A model generated the notes under the pieces. It was not told the DNA's origin. It worked only from the letters and a program-made list of their open reading frames with translations, and made no database searches. The position numbers and the translations under genes were made by a program. A stretch of 64,000 nt of DNA from Microbacterium sp. B35-30. Its GTDB lineage: Bacteria > Actinomycetota > Actinomycetes > Actinomycetales > Microbacteriaceae. Positions 44,187 to 52,768 of the stretch are shown here, one piece after another (position 1 is the stretch's first letter; the number at the start of each line of letters is the position of its first letter). The DNA is taken from the NCBI RefSeq assembly GCF_010634855.1, contig NZ_MWLQ01000047.1, positions 1-64,000 of the forward strand, read 5' to 3'.

Positions 44187-44807
44187 CCCTCCCCACGACT
44201 TGCCGGTGCGCACGGGAACCGAAGGCTGGACCTTCGTCGTGGCCCACATCATCGACGGCACACCACCCGAGACCGGCGAAGGGGTCCGCATCGACGTCGA
44301 CCCGGAGCACCGCGCTGCGCTCTCCCGGGCACACACCGCGTGCCACCTCGCCGCGCTCGCTCTCGACGCCGCACTAGCTGGGTCGTGGAGCAAAGCCGTC
44401 CCGACGGATGCGCTCGGAAGTCCCGCGTTCGACTCGCTGGCGATTCAGCAGTCGCGCATCACACCCCATCACTCGGTCGACATCTACAGGATCGGCAAGT
44501 CGCTGCGTCGCAAAGGATTCATGGTCACTGCGCTGGACGACCTCGACGCCGTCACCGATCGAACCAATGCGCAGCTCGCCACCTGGGTCGGCGCCGGCGG
44601 GCCGGTGCGCATCGATCGTGACGATGACCGGCTGTCTTCCCGGCGCACCTGGGTTTGCGAGTTGCCGGGCGGCTCGACCGACATCCCCTGCGGTGGCACA
44701 CACGTCACGAACATCACCGAGATCGCCGGCATCACCACACGCTCACCACCAGCCAGGTCGAGGGCGGTCTAGAACTCGTCATGGCGACAGCCGTCCACGC
44801 GTTCTGA
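44183..44807 (+). pseudogene. AlaX-type alanyl-tRNA editing protein, frameshifted
   Basis: AlaX hydrolyses mischarged Ser- or Gly-tRNA(Ala). The main frame from TTG 44200 has the zinc motifs HTACHLAALALDAAL and PCGGTHVTNITEI, so the catalytic core is intact. Near 44738-44743 one base appears to be missing: the family-like ending TLTTSQVEGGLELVMATAVH runs on in another frame to the stop at 44805. At the other end an ATG at 44183 overlaps the EamA stop but is out of frame with the core by one base in a C-run. Either small sequencing errors or early decay would explain both. Confidence 0.72.
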
Positions 44808-45183
44808 CCCGCGACGGCGCCTCAGTCATACGGATTCCGACGCTCGCACCCGATTGCCCCTCGAGATCAGTCTCACACTCGGGCAGCTGACCGACGGCAT
44901 GGCGATGGACTACTGCTGCAGTTGACGCGCTTCCTCGCGCGGGTGTTTACGGGCGCGCCGGCCATCGATCGGACGCGGGCCTCCGGAGCACCCACAAGCA
45001 CTGGTGGCGACCGGCTTCCGAACGCTGCTCCTGCGGGCCGTCGTGACTGGTCGTCCCAATCGCGCTGAGAGAAGCACCCCCATGGGTGGGTCTCGCAGGG
45101 CCCGTGCCGGCTGGGTGATGGATGAGTGGTGATGGTGGGGCCTAGCTTCCTTCGTGCTGATCTCGCCGAGCCGAAGCCCGGCC
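44808..45183 (+). other. 376-base gap without recognisable gene
   Basis: I see no family motif in any frame; the short open frames here are uneven and lack good starts. No strong promoter or hairpin stands out. It may hold the promoter of the hydrolase-LuxR gene. Confidence 0.5.
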
Positions 45184-46230
45184 ATGGTGAAATGGCGTGT
45201 GCAGCAACGCATGGGGCGGCTGACGGCGACCGATGGCACCGAGATCGCGTATGCGACGATCGGCGCCGGGCGCCCGCTGTTGTATGTCAGCGGCTGGCTC
45301 AGTCATCTCCAGCTGAGCTGGGAACTGCCAGAAGAGCGCGCCTTCTACGAGAGCCTCGGGAAGGGGTGCCGCCTCGTGCGGTACGACCGCGCCGGCTGCG
45401 GTCTGTCCGCAGCATCCGATCGCGCACCGTCCATGTCTTATGAGCTGGAGCAGCTGGCCGCAGTCGCCGAGGCCGTCGGCCGCGAGCCTTTCGATCTGAT
45501 GGGAACGTCCATGGGCGCGCTCGTCGCGGTGGCCTGGGCCGCGGCACACCCGGAATCCGTCCGGCGGCTGGTGCTCTATGGCGGATGGGCGTCCGGCGCG
45601 GAGGTCTCCCCGCCCGCTGTGCAGGACCACGTCCTCGGACTGATCGAGTCGCACTGGGGTCTGGGCTCCGACCTGCTCACCGACATCTTCGCCCCCGACG
45701 CGAGTCCCGCGTCGCGTCAGCAGTTCGCTCAGTACCAGCGGGCATCATCGACCGCCGAAACTGCCCGGTCGCTGCTGGCGATGAGTTACAGCCTGGACGT
45801 GAGTGACCTGCTCGCGCGGGTCCGCGCTCCCACGCTGGTGGTGCATCGTGCGCAAGACCGGGCCGCTCCCGTCGAGCAGGCGGCAGCACTGGCAGACGGC
45901 ATTCCCGATGCGCGTCTTGTCGTGGTGCCCGGCCGCTCGCATCTGCCGTACGAGGGCGATGCCCAGGGCGTCGTAACGCCGATTCGCCGGTTCCTGGGCT
46001 TGCGCAGCCTGCCCCGCGGGCCACGAACGCTGACACCTCGGCAGACGGAAGTCGCCGCCCTGGTCAGCGCGGGGTGCACGAATCGGGAGATCGCCACCCG
46101 GCTGGGCATCGACGAACGCTCGGCCGAAGGTCACGTCGAACGGATCCGACTGCGCCTCGGCTTCACGTCGCGAGCCCAGATCGCCGCCTGGTTCGTCGCC
46201 CGACGCGACGCGCCGGGATCGACGAAGTGA
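45184..46230 (+). CDS. alpha/beta hydrolase fused to LuxR-type DNA-binding domain
   Basis: The 348-residue protein joins an alpha/beta hydrolase (LTATDGTEIAYATIGAGRPL, nucleophile elbow MGTSMGA, final His in PGRSHLPYEG) to a C-terminal GerE/LuxR helix-turn-helix (LTPRQTEVAALVSAGCTNRE, IATRLGIDERSAEGHVERI). The hydrolase fold could be a ligand sensor, as in plant hormone receptors, or an active enzyme that controls the regulator. The ATG at 45184 has no clear ribosome site; 45211 is an alternative. Target genes are unknown; the downstream methyltransferase is a candidate. Confidence 0.85.
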   Translation: MVKWRVQQRMGRLTATDGTEIAYATIGAGRPLLYVSGWLSHLQLSWELPEERAFYESLGKGCRLVRYDRAGCGLSAASDRAPSMSYELEQLAAVAEAVGREPFDLMGTSMGALVAVAWAAAHPESVRRLVLYGGWASGAEVSPPAVQDHVLGLIESHWGLGSDLLTDIFAPDASPASRQQFAQYQRASSTAETARSLLAMSYSLDVSDLLARVRAPTLVVHRAQDRAAPVEQAAALADGIPDARLVVVPGRSHLPYEGDAQGVVTPIRRFLGLRSLPRGPRTLTPRQTEVAALVSAGCTNREIATRLGIDERSAEGHVERIRLRLGFTSRAQIAAWFVARRDAPGSTK

Positions 46231-46306
46231 GGTAGTTCCACGCCTGAAAGACCGTGGCCGGCGGCGCACGCTGATGTCATCCACAACGTCACACCCAGGA
46301 GCAGAG

Positions 46307-46972
46307 ATGACACAGACCGCGACCGCAACCTCGCCGGAAGCCACCTTCGAGCAGCACGCCTTGCGCGGCCGATTCAATGCCGCGTTCTTTCGAGTGATGG
46401 ACCCCTATATGGAGTGGAACCTGCGCAGCCGCAAGCAGCGTCTGTTCGCCGGGCTGCCGCGTGAGATCGTCGAGATCGGACCGGGCGTCGGCGCCAACCT
46501 CCGCCACCTGCCCCCCGGCAGCACGCTCGTTGCCATCGAACCGAACCGGTACATGCACGGCCGTCTGATCGAAGCTGCACAGCGGCGCGGCGTGCAGCTC
46601 GATCTGCGCGAACGCATGGCCGAGCAGACGGACATTCCCGACAGCAGTGTGGACAGCGTGATCTCTTCGCTGGTGCTTTGCTCGGTGCAGGATCCAGCGG
46701 CCGTGCTCGCCGAGGTACGGCGCATCCTGCGCCCGGGCGGCACCTTCCGGTTCCTGGAGCACGTCGTGGCGGCGCCAGGCTCGCCGACCCGCCTCGCCCA
46801 GCGGATGCTTCGCCGTCCATGGGCATGGACGTTCGAGGGCTGCTCCTGCGAACGCGACCTGGAGCAATCCGTGCGCGCCGCGGGATTCGCGACGGTCACC
46901 GTAGAGCGCTACCGGGTGCATACCCCCTTCCTGCCGTTCAACACCCACATCGCCGGCATCGCGCGGGCGTAG
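46307..46972 (+). CDS. class I SAM-dependent methyltransferase
   Basis: The 221-residue protein has the AdoMet-binding motif I VEIGPGVGANLRHL, an acidic motif II in LVAIEPNRYM, and the later SVDSVISSLVLCSVQDP with ILRPGGTFRFLEHV, the pattern of UbiE/Methyltransf_11 proteins. AGGAG lies before the ATG at 46307; the frame also opens at 46274 without support. It follows the hydrolase-LuxR gene and ends at a strong hairpin shared with the convergent ABM gene. Substrate unknown. Confidence 0.88.
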   Translation: MTQTATATSPEATFEQHALRGRFNAAFFRVMDPYMEWNLRSRKQRLFAGLPREIVEIGPGVGANLRHLPPGSTLVAIEPNRYMHGRLIEAAQRRGVQLDLRERMAEQTDIPDSSVDSVISSLVLCSVQDPAAVLAEVRRILRPGGTFRFLEHVVAAPGSPTRLAQRMLRRPWAWTFEGCSCERDLEQSVRAAGFATVTVERYRVHTPFLPFNTHIAGIARA

Positions 46973-47042
46973 ACATCGCACCTGGATGCCGAGCACGCCG
47001 ATCGTTTGATTCCTGGACTCTTCTCCCCTCGCCCGCGGTCTC

Positions 47043-47069
47043 CCGGTCGAGCCGTCAAGGCTCGACCGG
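47043..47069. terminator. perfect 11-bp bidirectional terminator
   Basis: CCGGTCGAGCC (47043-47053) pairs perfectly with GGCTCGACCGG (47059-47069) around a 5-base loop. The stop codon of the minus-strand ABM gene (47055-47057) lies in the loop, so the hairpin is shared by two convergent genes. Confidence 0.8.
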
Positions 47070-47363
47070 CCGCAAGAAGCTCAGCTGGCTCCCGGACTGC
47101 ACGATCAAGGGGCCGAGTGCATCATTGAACTCGCGTCCTGCCGGAGCGGCGAGATGCTGGTCGAACGCCGCTCGATTGAGGTAGATCTCGAACACGAAGA
47201 ACCGGTCGGGCGCCTCCGCGCGGCGGTAGACGTCGAACGTCACGTTGCCCGGTTCCGCGCGGACCACCTGCGCGAAGTCGCGCAGGAGTCCGTCGACAGC
47301 CTGGGCGGCACCGGCGCGCGCCGTGAACTCCGCGTAAAGGACGACCGCTTCCGACTCGGTCAT
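47055..47363 (-). CDS. putative quinol monooxygenase (ABM family)
   Basis: The 102-residue protein has the ABM dimeric barrel seen in YgiN-like quinol monooxygenases: VVLYAEFTARAGAAQAVDGL, EPGNVTFDVYRRAEAPDRFF, FEIYLNRAAFDQHLAAP. Such proteins oxidise quinols or related phenols without cofactor. It stands between a methyltransferase and the fructose importer operon and has no clear functional partner. Assignment to the family is good, substrate unknown. Confidence 0.83.
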   Translation of the reverse strand: MTESEAVVLYAEFTARAGAAQAVDGLLRDFAQVVRAEPGNVTFDVYRRAEAPDRFFVFEIYLNRAAFDQHLAAPAGREFNDALGPLIVQSGSQLSFLRPVEP

Positions 47364-47430
47364 GCGGGATTCACGTTCCGGGGTCCTTGGTGCCGAGCAA
47401 TGCCGGCTGCAGCGTATGAGACGACCGGGT

Positions 47431-48231
47431 TCACCCCTGTGCCGCGCCAGTCATGATCGCTACCGCATCGGTCATCGAGTGCGTTTGCGGAGTGATGGTC
47501 GCTGCACGCTTTCCAAGCCGCTGTACGTGGATGCGGTCAGCGACCTGGAACACCTGCGGCATGTTGTGCGAGATGAGGATCACCGGCACCCCGTGCTCGC
47601 GCAGTCGCACGATGAGCTCGAGAACTTGGTTGGACTCGCGCACGCCGAGAGCTGCGGTCGGCTCGTCCAGAACCACGACCTTCGACCCGAATGCCGCGGC
47701 GCGCGCGACGGCGACTGCCTGGCGTTGTCCGCCCGAGAGGTTCTCAACTGAGACGGTCACGTCCTGCAGCGTTGAGATGCCCAGCTTCTGGACCTGTTCT
47801 CGCGCCTCTCTGCGCATCCCCGACGTGTCGAGCGCGCGGAACACCGATCCGGCGATTCCAGGCTTACGGCGCTCCCTGCCGAGGAACAGGTTCGCCGCCA
47901 CATCCAGAGCGGGCGAGACGGCGAGGTTCTGGTAGACCGTCTCGATTCCCGCGGAGCGGGCGTCCTGCGGCCGTTTGAAGTGCACCTCCTCGCCGTCGAG
48001 CAGCAGCTGCCCCTCGTCGGGGATGTAGGCGCCGGTGAGGCACTTGATGAGGGTGGACTTGCCGGCCCCGTTGTCGCCGATGACGGCGAGCACCTCGCCG
48101 GCGTGCAGCGTGAGGCTGACGCCATCCAGGCCGACGACGCGACCGAAGGTCTTCACGAGCCGCTTCGCCTCGAGGACCGGGACGCCTGCCGGGGTGGGTG
48201 CAGGCTCAACTGCTCCTTCAATGAGAGTCAC
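47431..48231 (-). CDS. sugar (fructose/ribose-type) ABC importer ATPase
   Basis: This 266-residue CUT2-type ATPase has Walker A GDNGAGKSTLIKCL, signature NLSGGQRQAVAVARA, Walker B VVVLDEPTAAL and switch His in ISHNM. It is a single nucleotide-binding domain rather than the double RbsA type, as in fructose FrcA-like systems. The GTG at 48231 overlaps the permease stop (GTGA), the reason for this start over the longer frame. It energises import of a monosaccharide, probably fructose given the downstream kinase locus. Confidence 0.9.
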   Translation of the reverse strand: MTLIEGAVEPAPTPAGVPVLEAKRLVKTFGRVVGLDGVSLTLHAGEVLAVIGDNGAGKSTLIKCLTGAYIPDEGQLLLDGEEVHFKRPQDARSAGIETVYQNLAVSPALDVAANLFLGRERRKPGIAGSVFRALDTSGMRREAREQVQKLGISTLQDVTVSVENLSGGQRQAVAVARAAAFGSKVVVLDEPTAALGVRESNQVLELIVRLREHGVPVILISHNMPQVFQVADRIHVQRLGKRAATITPQTHSMTDAVAIMTGAAQG

Positions 48232-49262
48232 TTGCGTACCTTTCTGATCCACTGGTCGACTGCGACGGCGACGATGACGAGGATGCCGATCGCGAGAGTC
48301 TGGTAGAGCCCGTCGACGCCGGCGAGGAAGAGTCCGTTGCGGAAGACACCGACGATGATCGCGCCGAGGAGGGTTCCCCAGATGACGCCGCGGCCGCCGA
48401 AGAGGGACGTGCCGCCGATGACGACGGCCGTGATCGAGTCGAGGTTGAGATCCGCGCCGGCATTCGGGCTCGCCGCACCGGACCGGCCGATCTGGATCCA
48501 CGCGGCCACCGCGAGCACGGCGCCGGCGGCGACGTAGACGCTCATCAGCACACGGCTGGTCGAGATGCCCGCGAGACGTGCCGCTTCAGCGTCGTCGCCG
48601 ACGGCGTAGACGTGCCGCCCCCAGGCGGTGCGACCGAGAATATAGGCCATCAGAACGTAGAGGGCGAGCATGATGATCACCCCGACCGTGAGCCGGATAT
48701 CCCCGATCGGGAACGCGGTGGCTGTGAACGTCAGCAGCTCAGGCATCTCCGCCTTGCGGATCGTCTGCCCCCCGCTGTAGAGGAGCGTCAAGGCGATGAA
48801 CACGTTGAGTGTTCCCAGAGTGGCTATGAACGGCGGGAGCTTGATGCGGGTCACGAGGAATCCGTTGAGTGCTCCCGCGGCGAGGGCGGCGATGAGGCCG
48901 GCGAAGAGAGCGAGGGGCGCCGGGAGACCGTTGTGCACCGCGGTTTGCGCCATCACCATCGAGGCGAGGATCATCGACGCGCCGACGGAGAGGTCGATTC
49001 CCGCGGTCAGGATGATGAGGGTCTGGGCGATCGCCACGGTGCCGACGACCGAGACCTGGTCGAGGATGAGCGACAAGTTCGCGGGGGCGAAGAACCGCGG
49101 GTTGATGCTGCCGAAGACGATGATCGCCAGGACGAGAACGATCGCTGGGCTGATCGCCGGGTAACGATGCAAGGTGCCGCGGACCCGGTCAAGCGGCGTC
49201 CGGCGATCGAGGAACTCAGCTGCCAGGTCGAGGGTGGATGTGGGCGGTGCTTCTTGGGTCAC
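48228..49262 (-). CDS. sugar ABC importer permease (RbsC/FrcC type)
   Basis: The 344-residue permease has about nine hydrophobic segments and the CUT2 pattern ILTAGIDLSVGASM, PPFIATLGTLNVFIAL, DDAEAARLAGI and VVIGGTSLFGGRG. It starts at a GTG, 78 bases after the binding-protein stop, and its stop overlaps the ATPase start. A transmembrane pore for a pentose or hexose; fructose is inferred from context. Confidence 0.92.
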   Translation of the reverse strand: MTQEAPPTSTLDLAAEFLDRRTPLDRVRGTLHRYPAISPAIVLVLAIIVFGSINPRFFAPANLSLILDQVSVVGTVAIAQTLIILTAGIDLSVGASMILASMVMAQTAVHNGLPAPLALFAGLIAALAAGALNGFLVTRIKLPPFIATLGTLNVFIALTLLYSGGQTIRKAEMPELLTFTATAFPIGDIRLTVGVIIMLALYVLMAYILGRTAWGRHVYAVGDDAEAARLAGISTSRVLMSVYVAAGAVLAVAAWIQIGRSGAASPNAGADLNLDSITAVVIGGTSLFGGRGVIWGTLLGAIIVGVFRNGLFLAGVDGLYQTLAIGILVIVAVAVDQWIRKVRK

Positions 49263-49340
49263 AATTTCACTCCGTCGTGTCGAGGGAGGGATGCCGCGAC
49301 CGCCGTGGAGAGCGGCCGTCGCGGCATCCCGATTCGGGTG

Positions 49341-50453
49341 TTACTCGCCGCCCCAGCAGATCTCGGCGGCTTCGGTGGTGTCGATCGACTCGACGCCGTC
49401 GGCGGGCTGGTCCGTGACCAACGCGACACCGGTGTTGAAGAAGTCGAGGCCCTCGCTCGTCTCCGGTACGGTGCCGTCTTCAACCAGCTCCACGATCGCC
49501 TCCACGCCGAGTTCGGCCATCTTGACGGGGTACTGCTGGCTGGTCGCATCGATGATGCCGTCGGCGACCTGCCCCACTCCGGCGCAGCCGCCGTCGACCG
49601 AGACGATGAGCACGTCATCTCCGCTCTTGCCCGCCGCCTCCAGCGCCTGGTACGCCCCGTATGCGGCCGGCTCGTTGATCGTGTAGACGACGTTGATGTC
49701 AGAGTTCTTGGCGAGCAGATTCTCCATGGCCGTGCGGCCACCGTCCTCGGCACCCTGGGATGCTTCGTTGCCCACGATCGTGTAGGTGCCGCCACCCGGG
49801 AGCGTTCCGGTGGGCTCCTCGTCGCCGTTGACTTGAGCGTCGCCCAGGTCGATGCCGAGTCCGTCCAGGAAACCCTGGTCGCGGTTGTAGTCCACCGTCA
49901 CGGCCTTATCGTCGAAGAGGTCGATCAACCCGATCACCGCATCTCCATCACCGAGCGTGGCGGCGGTCCACTGGCCGATGTACTGCCCCGCGAGGTAGTT
50001 GTCGGTCGCGAACGTGATGTCGACGGCATCCGCGGGATCGGGAACGGTATCGAGCGCGATCACGAAAAGTCCCGCATCGCGTGCTTTCTCGATTGCGTCC
50101 AGCACCGCAGGTCCGTTCGGTGTGATCAGGATGCCGGCATCGCCCTTCGAGATGGCCGCCTCGATCGCCTGGATCTGAGTGTCTTCATCGCCGTCCTCCT
50201 TGCCGGCCGCAAGCGTCAGGCTGACGCCGTTGGCCTCGGCGGCGGCCTGCGCCCCCTCCTGCATCGCAATGAAGAACGGGTTCGAGTTCGTCTTCACGAT
50301 CAGCGAGACGCCGATCTCGTCGCCCGCTTCGCCGCCGGCAGAAAGCGCCGATCCGCTGCCGCCGGCGCAACCGGTAAGGGTGAGCGCCGCGACAGCGGAC
50401 ACCGCGAAGGTGGTCAAAAGCGCCTTGCGGCCCCGGTGCATGTGATTCCTCAT
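49341..50453 (-). CDS. sugar-binding lipoprotein of CUT2 ABC importer
   Basis: The 370-residue protein is a periplasmic-binding-protein type 1 lipoprotein with lipobox LTLTGC and the mature start GVSLIVKTNSNPFFIAMQ, then ISKGDAGILITPNGP and ALDTVPDPADAVDI. It captures a monosaccharide outside the membrane; the FrcB subgroup binds fructose. GAGAGGA precedes the ATG at 50453. The operator TGACAACGATGTCA lies 28 bases upstream of the ATG, so the adjacent LacI protein controls the operon. Confidence 0.92.
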   Translation of the reverse strand: MRNHMHRGRKALLTTFAVSAVAALTLTGCAGGSGSALSAGGEAGDEIGVSLIVKTNSNPFFIAMQEGAQAAAEANGVSLTLAAGKEDGDEDTQIQAIEAAISKGDAGILITPNGPAVLDAIEKARDAGLFVIALDTVPDPADAVDITFATDNYLAGQYIGQWTAATLGDGDAVIGLIDLFDDKAVTVDYNRDQGFLDGLGIDLGDAQVNGDEEPTGTLPGGGTYTIVGNEASQGAEDGGRTAMENLLAKNSDINVVYTINEPAAYGAYQALEAAGKSGDDVLIVSVDGGCAGVGQVADGIIDATSQQYPVKMAELGVEAIVELVEDGTVPETSEGLDFFNTGVALVTDQPADGVESIDTTEAAEICWGGE

Positions 50454-50480
50454 TGAATTCCTCTCGGTCGCGCTGTCCGT

Positions 50481-50494
50481 TGACAACGATGTCA
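50481..50494. promoter_or_regulatory. LacI-family operator in front of the CUT2 operon
   Basis: TGACAACGATGTCA fits the LacI consensus TGNNANCGNTNNCA exactly and is identical to the copy at 50559-50572. It lies between the start of the binding-protein gene and its likely promoter (TATGAC on the minus strand). Confidence 0.82.
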
Positions 50495-50557
50495 TAGTCG
50501 GGTGTAGTCGACTCCTGGGATAGAGTCAAGTCACCAAATCCGAATCGAGATGAGTTC

Positions 50558-51613
50558 GTGACAACGATGTCAGCACGGCGGCCCGATCATGAGGGTCGAA
50601 CCACCGCCACGATGAAACAGGTTGCGGCGCTCGCCGGAGTAGGCATCAAGACGGTGTCGCGCGTCGTCAATCACGAAGCAAATGTGGCTCCGGCGACGGC
50701 TTCCAGGGTGTGGGACGCTGTGCGGGCCTTGGACTACCACGTGGACCTGCAGGCGGGCAGCCTTCGTCGCGCAGGCGGCCGCACACGCACGCTCGGGCTA
50801 CTCGTCAGCAGCGTCGATAACCCGTTCGCAGGGGCGATCCATCGTGCCGTCGAGGACGCCGCCGTCGAGCGGGGCGTCTCGGTCTTCACTTCCAGCCTCG
50901 ACGACGATCCGCTTCGCGAGGCGTACGCGGTGAGTGCGTTCCTGCAGCGGAGAGTCGACGGGCTGATCCTCACCACCGCGAGCCCCCGCCCCCAGTATCT
51001 CGGCGCAGTGCTGCAGCGTGGGCTGCCCGTGGTCTACGTCGACCGGAAGCCCGTCGATGAAACGCTGGACGCGGTCACGAGCGACAACCGCGCCGCCGCC
51101 GAACTAGCGACCGCGCACCTGATCTCTCACGGCCACCGGCGCATCGCACTCCTCGCCGACCGCCTCGACATCGGCACCGCCCGCGAGCGACAGCGGGGAT
51201 TTCTCGACGCGCTCGGTCACGCGGGAATCTCGACCACCCTGGCCCCGATGGTCACCGAACTGCACGACGCCGCCTCTGCCCAGGTCGCCCTGGCCCGACT
51301 GCTCGCATCAGAAGCCCCGCCTACCGCGGTGTTCAGCGCGCAGAACCTCATCACGGTCGGCGCGCTGCACGCGCTTCGGGTGGCTGGCCTCCAGCACGCG
51401 GTCGCTCTCGTAGGATTCGACGACATCCCCCTCGCCGACCTTGTGGAGCCGGGCGTCACGGTCATCGCGCAGGACCCGCAGCAGATCGGACGGGTCGCCG
51501 TGGAGCGCGTCTTCGCTCGGCTCGAAGGCGACACCAGCCCCGCCAGACATACCATCACGCCCACGAAGCTCATCCCCCGCGGCAGCGGCGAGATCGCACC
51601 CGCGGCGGAGTAG
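50558..51613 (+). CDS. LacI-family regulator of the CUT2 importer
   Basis: The protein of about 351 residues has a LacI headpiece (MKQVAALAGVGIKTVSRVVN, hinge SLRRAGGRTRTLGLLV) and a sugar-sensing core (FTSSLDDDP, VVYVDRKPVDETLDAVTSD, ALVGFDDIPLADL). Starts are GTG 50558, ATG 50567 or ATG 50612; the operator covers the first two, so the gene is probably self-repressed. It is divergent from the CUT2 operon with an identical operator on that side, and its ligand is probably fructose or a phosphate ester. Confidence 0.92.
   Translation: MTTMSARRPDHEGRTTATMKQVAALAGVGIKTVSRVVNHEANVAPATASRVWDAVRALDYHVDLQAGSLRRAGGRTRTLGLLVSSVDNPFAGAIHRAVEDAAVERGVSVFTSSLDDDPLREAYAVSAFLQRRVDGLILTTASPRPQYLGAVLQRGLPVVYVDRKPVDETLDAVTSDNRAAAELATAHLISHGHRRIALLADRLDIGTARERQRGFLDALGHAGISTTLAPMVTELHDAASAQVALARLLASEAPPTAVFSAQNLITVGALHALRVAGLQHAVALVGFDDIPLADLVEPGVTVIAQDPQQIGRVAVERVFARLEGDTSPARHTITPTKLIPRGSGEIAPAAE
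50559..50572. promoter_or_regulatory. second identical LacI operator over the regulator start
   Basis: TGACAACGATGTCA repeats the site at 50481-50494 exactly, 78 bp away. It overlaps the GTG start of the LacI gene. Two identical sites 78 bp apart could also support looping. Confidence 0.82.
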
Positions 51614-51640
51614 CGACGCCCTATCGTGCCCCGAGTACAG

Positions 51641-52525
51641 CTAGAGCTCCGCTGCCCACGGAAGGTCCGCGCCCTTGCGTGAGACGGTGATTGCAGCGGC
51701 GGCGACCGCGTCGCGCCCGATGTACTCCAGCGTTTCTCGGCCGAGGTTCTCGCTTCCGGTGATCAGCAGCGAGTTGATCAATGAGGCCATGAACGTATCG
51801 CCCGCACCGATCGTGTCAACCACGCTCACTGCTGCCGCCGGGACCCACACCCGATGATCGGCGTTGACGATGATCGCTCCCTTGGACCCCAGCGTCATCG
51901 CGCCCAGCCGAGGACCGAGTCCGAGTACGGCGTCCAACACAAGATCCGGCGCGACGCCGGGATAAAGCCACGCCGCATCCTCATCGCTCATCTTGACTAC
52001 CGTGGCGAGCCGCGCGGTTTCCTCGAAAACCGGCAACGCCTCATCGTGGGAGCCCAGTAGTGCGGGTCGGATGTTCGGGTCGTATGTGATCTCGGCGGCC
52101 GATGTGTCCCGGAGCAGGTCGCGCACAGAGCTCGCTCCTGGTTCGAGAAACGTTGCCACGGATCCCGTGTGCACAAGTCTTCGCGCCAAGCCCGCAGGGC
52201 GGCGCACAGCCCAGGCCAGGTCGAACTCGTACTCCGCCTGGCCGTCAGCTCCAATTGTGGCGATGGCCGTAGCGGTGTGCCCTGCGCTGATCGACTCCAC
52301 CAGAACGTGAACACCGGATCGCTCCAGGTGTTGAATGATGGCTTCACCACGAGAGTCGTCCCCGAGATGGGTCAACAGTGCGACGTCGGCTCCCCGCCTG
52401 CCCAGCCCGAGGGCGACATTAGCTGGAGAGCCACCGACGTGTTCGATTCGGTCAGTGTCCGTCTGGACGATGTCGATGAGCGCCTCGCCGATCACCAGAA
52501 CATCGCAGTCTCGTCGGTGGGTCAT
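51641..52525 (-). CDS. PfkB-family carbohydrate kinase, probable fructokinase
   Basis: The 294-residue ribokinase-fold kinase has the N-terminal GEALIDIVQTD, HVGGSPANVALGLGRRG sugar-binding Gly motif and the catalytic DTIGAGDTFMASL near the end. Fructokinases of this family use ATP to make fructose 6-phosphate. GAGGAGAA precedes the ATG at 52525. It sits between the fructose-type importer with its LacI gene and the secreted GH32 enzyme, so fructose is the obvious substrate. It converges on the LacI gene. Confidence 0.9.
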   Translation of the reverse strand: MTHRRDCDVLVIGEALIDIVQTDTDRIEHVGGSPANVALGLGRRGADVALLTHLGDDSRGEAIIQHLERSGVHVLVESISAGHTATAIATIGADGQAEYEFDLAWAVRRPAGLARRLVHTGSVATFLEPGASSVRDLLRDTSAAEITYDPNIRPALLGSHDEALPVFEETARLATVVKMSDEDAAWLYPGVAPDLVLDAVLGLGPRLGAMTLGSKGAIIVNADHRVWVPAAAVSVVDTIGAGDTFMASLINSLLITGSENLGRETLEYIGRDAVAAAAITVSRKGADLPWAAEL

Positions 52526-52718
52526 TTCTCCTCGGGATCCTCTGATTGGGTGGCGCTTGGTCGCGAGCCAGCACATTGTCGGTCGGGACGTTGGTCAAGC
52601 GTTCGGAGAGGACCCGGTTGATGACGTGGGTTGCTGTGAGAGCAAGATATCCGAGTCAGAGGTCGACGGTTTCCAACCTGCGCCGGTGAGTTCTAGCGGT
52701 ACAGCTCGCGGACGGGTC

Positions 52719-52751
52719 GCCATCCTCCCGAGCTCAGGTCGGGAGGATGGC
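52719..52751 (-). terminator. perfect 13-bp terminator after the secreted GH32 gene
   Basis: GCCATCCTCCCGA (52719-52731) pairs perfectly with TCGGGAGGATGGC (52739-52751) over a 7-base loop. It lies just after the stop of the large GH32 gene (52769 on the minus strand). Its sequence resembles the hairpin at 61461-61495. Confidence 0.8.
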
Positions 52752-52768
52752 AAGCCCGCTGACCGCGA

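Noticed and set aside
44910..45239. Minus-strand 109-codon frame in the gap before the hydrolase-LuxR gene
   Set aside because: No ribosome site, no family motif and it overlaps the hydrolase-LuxR start.
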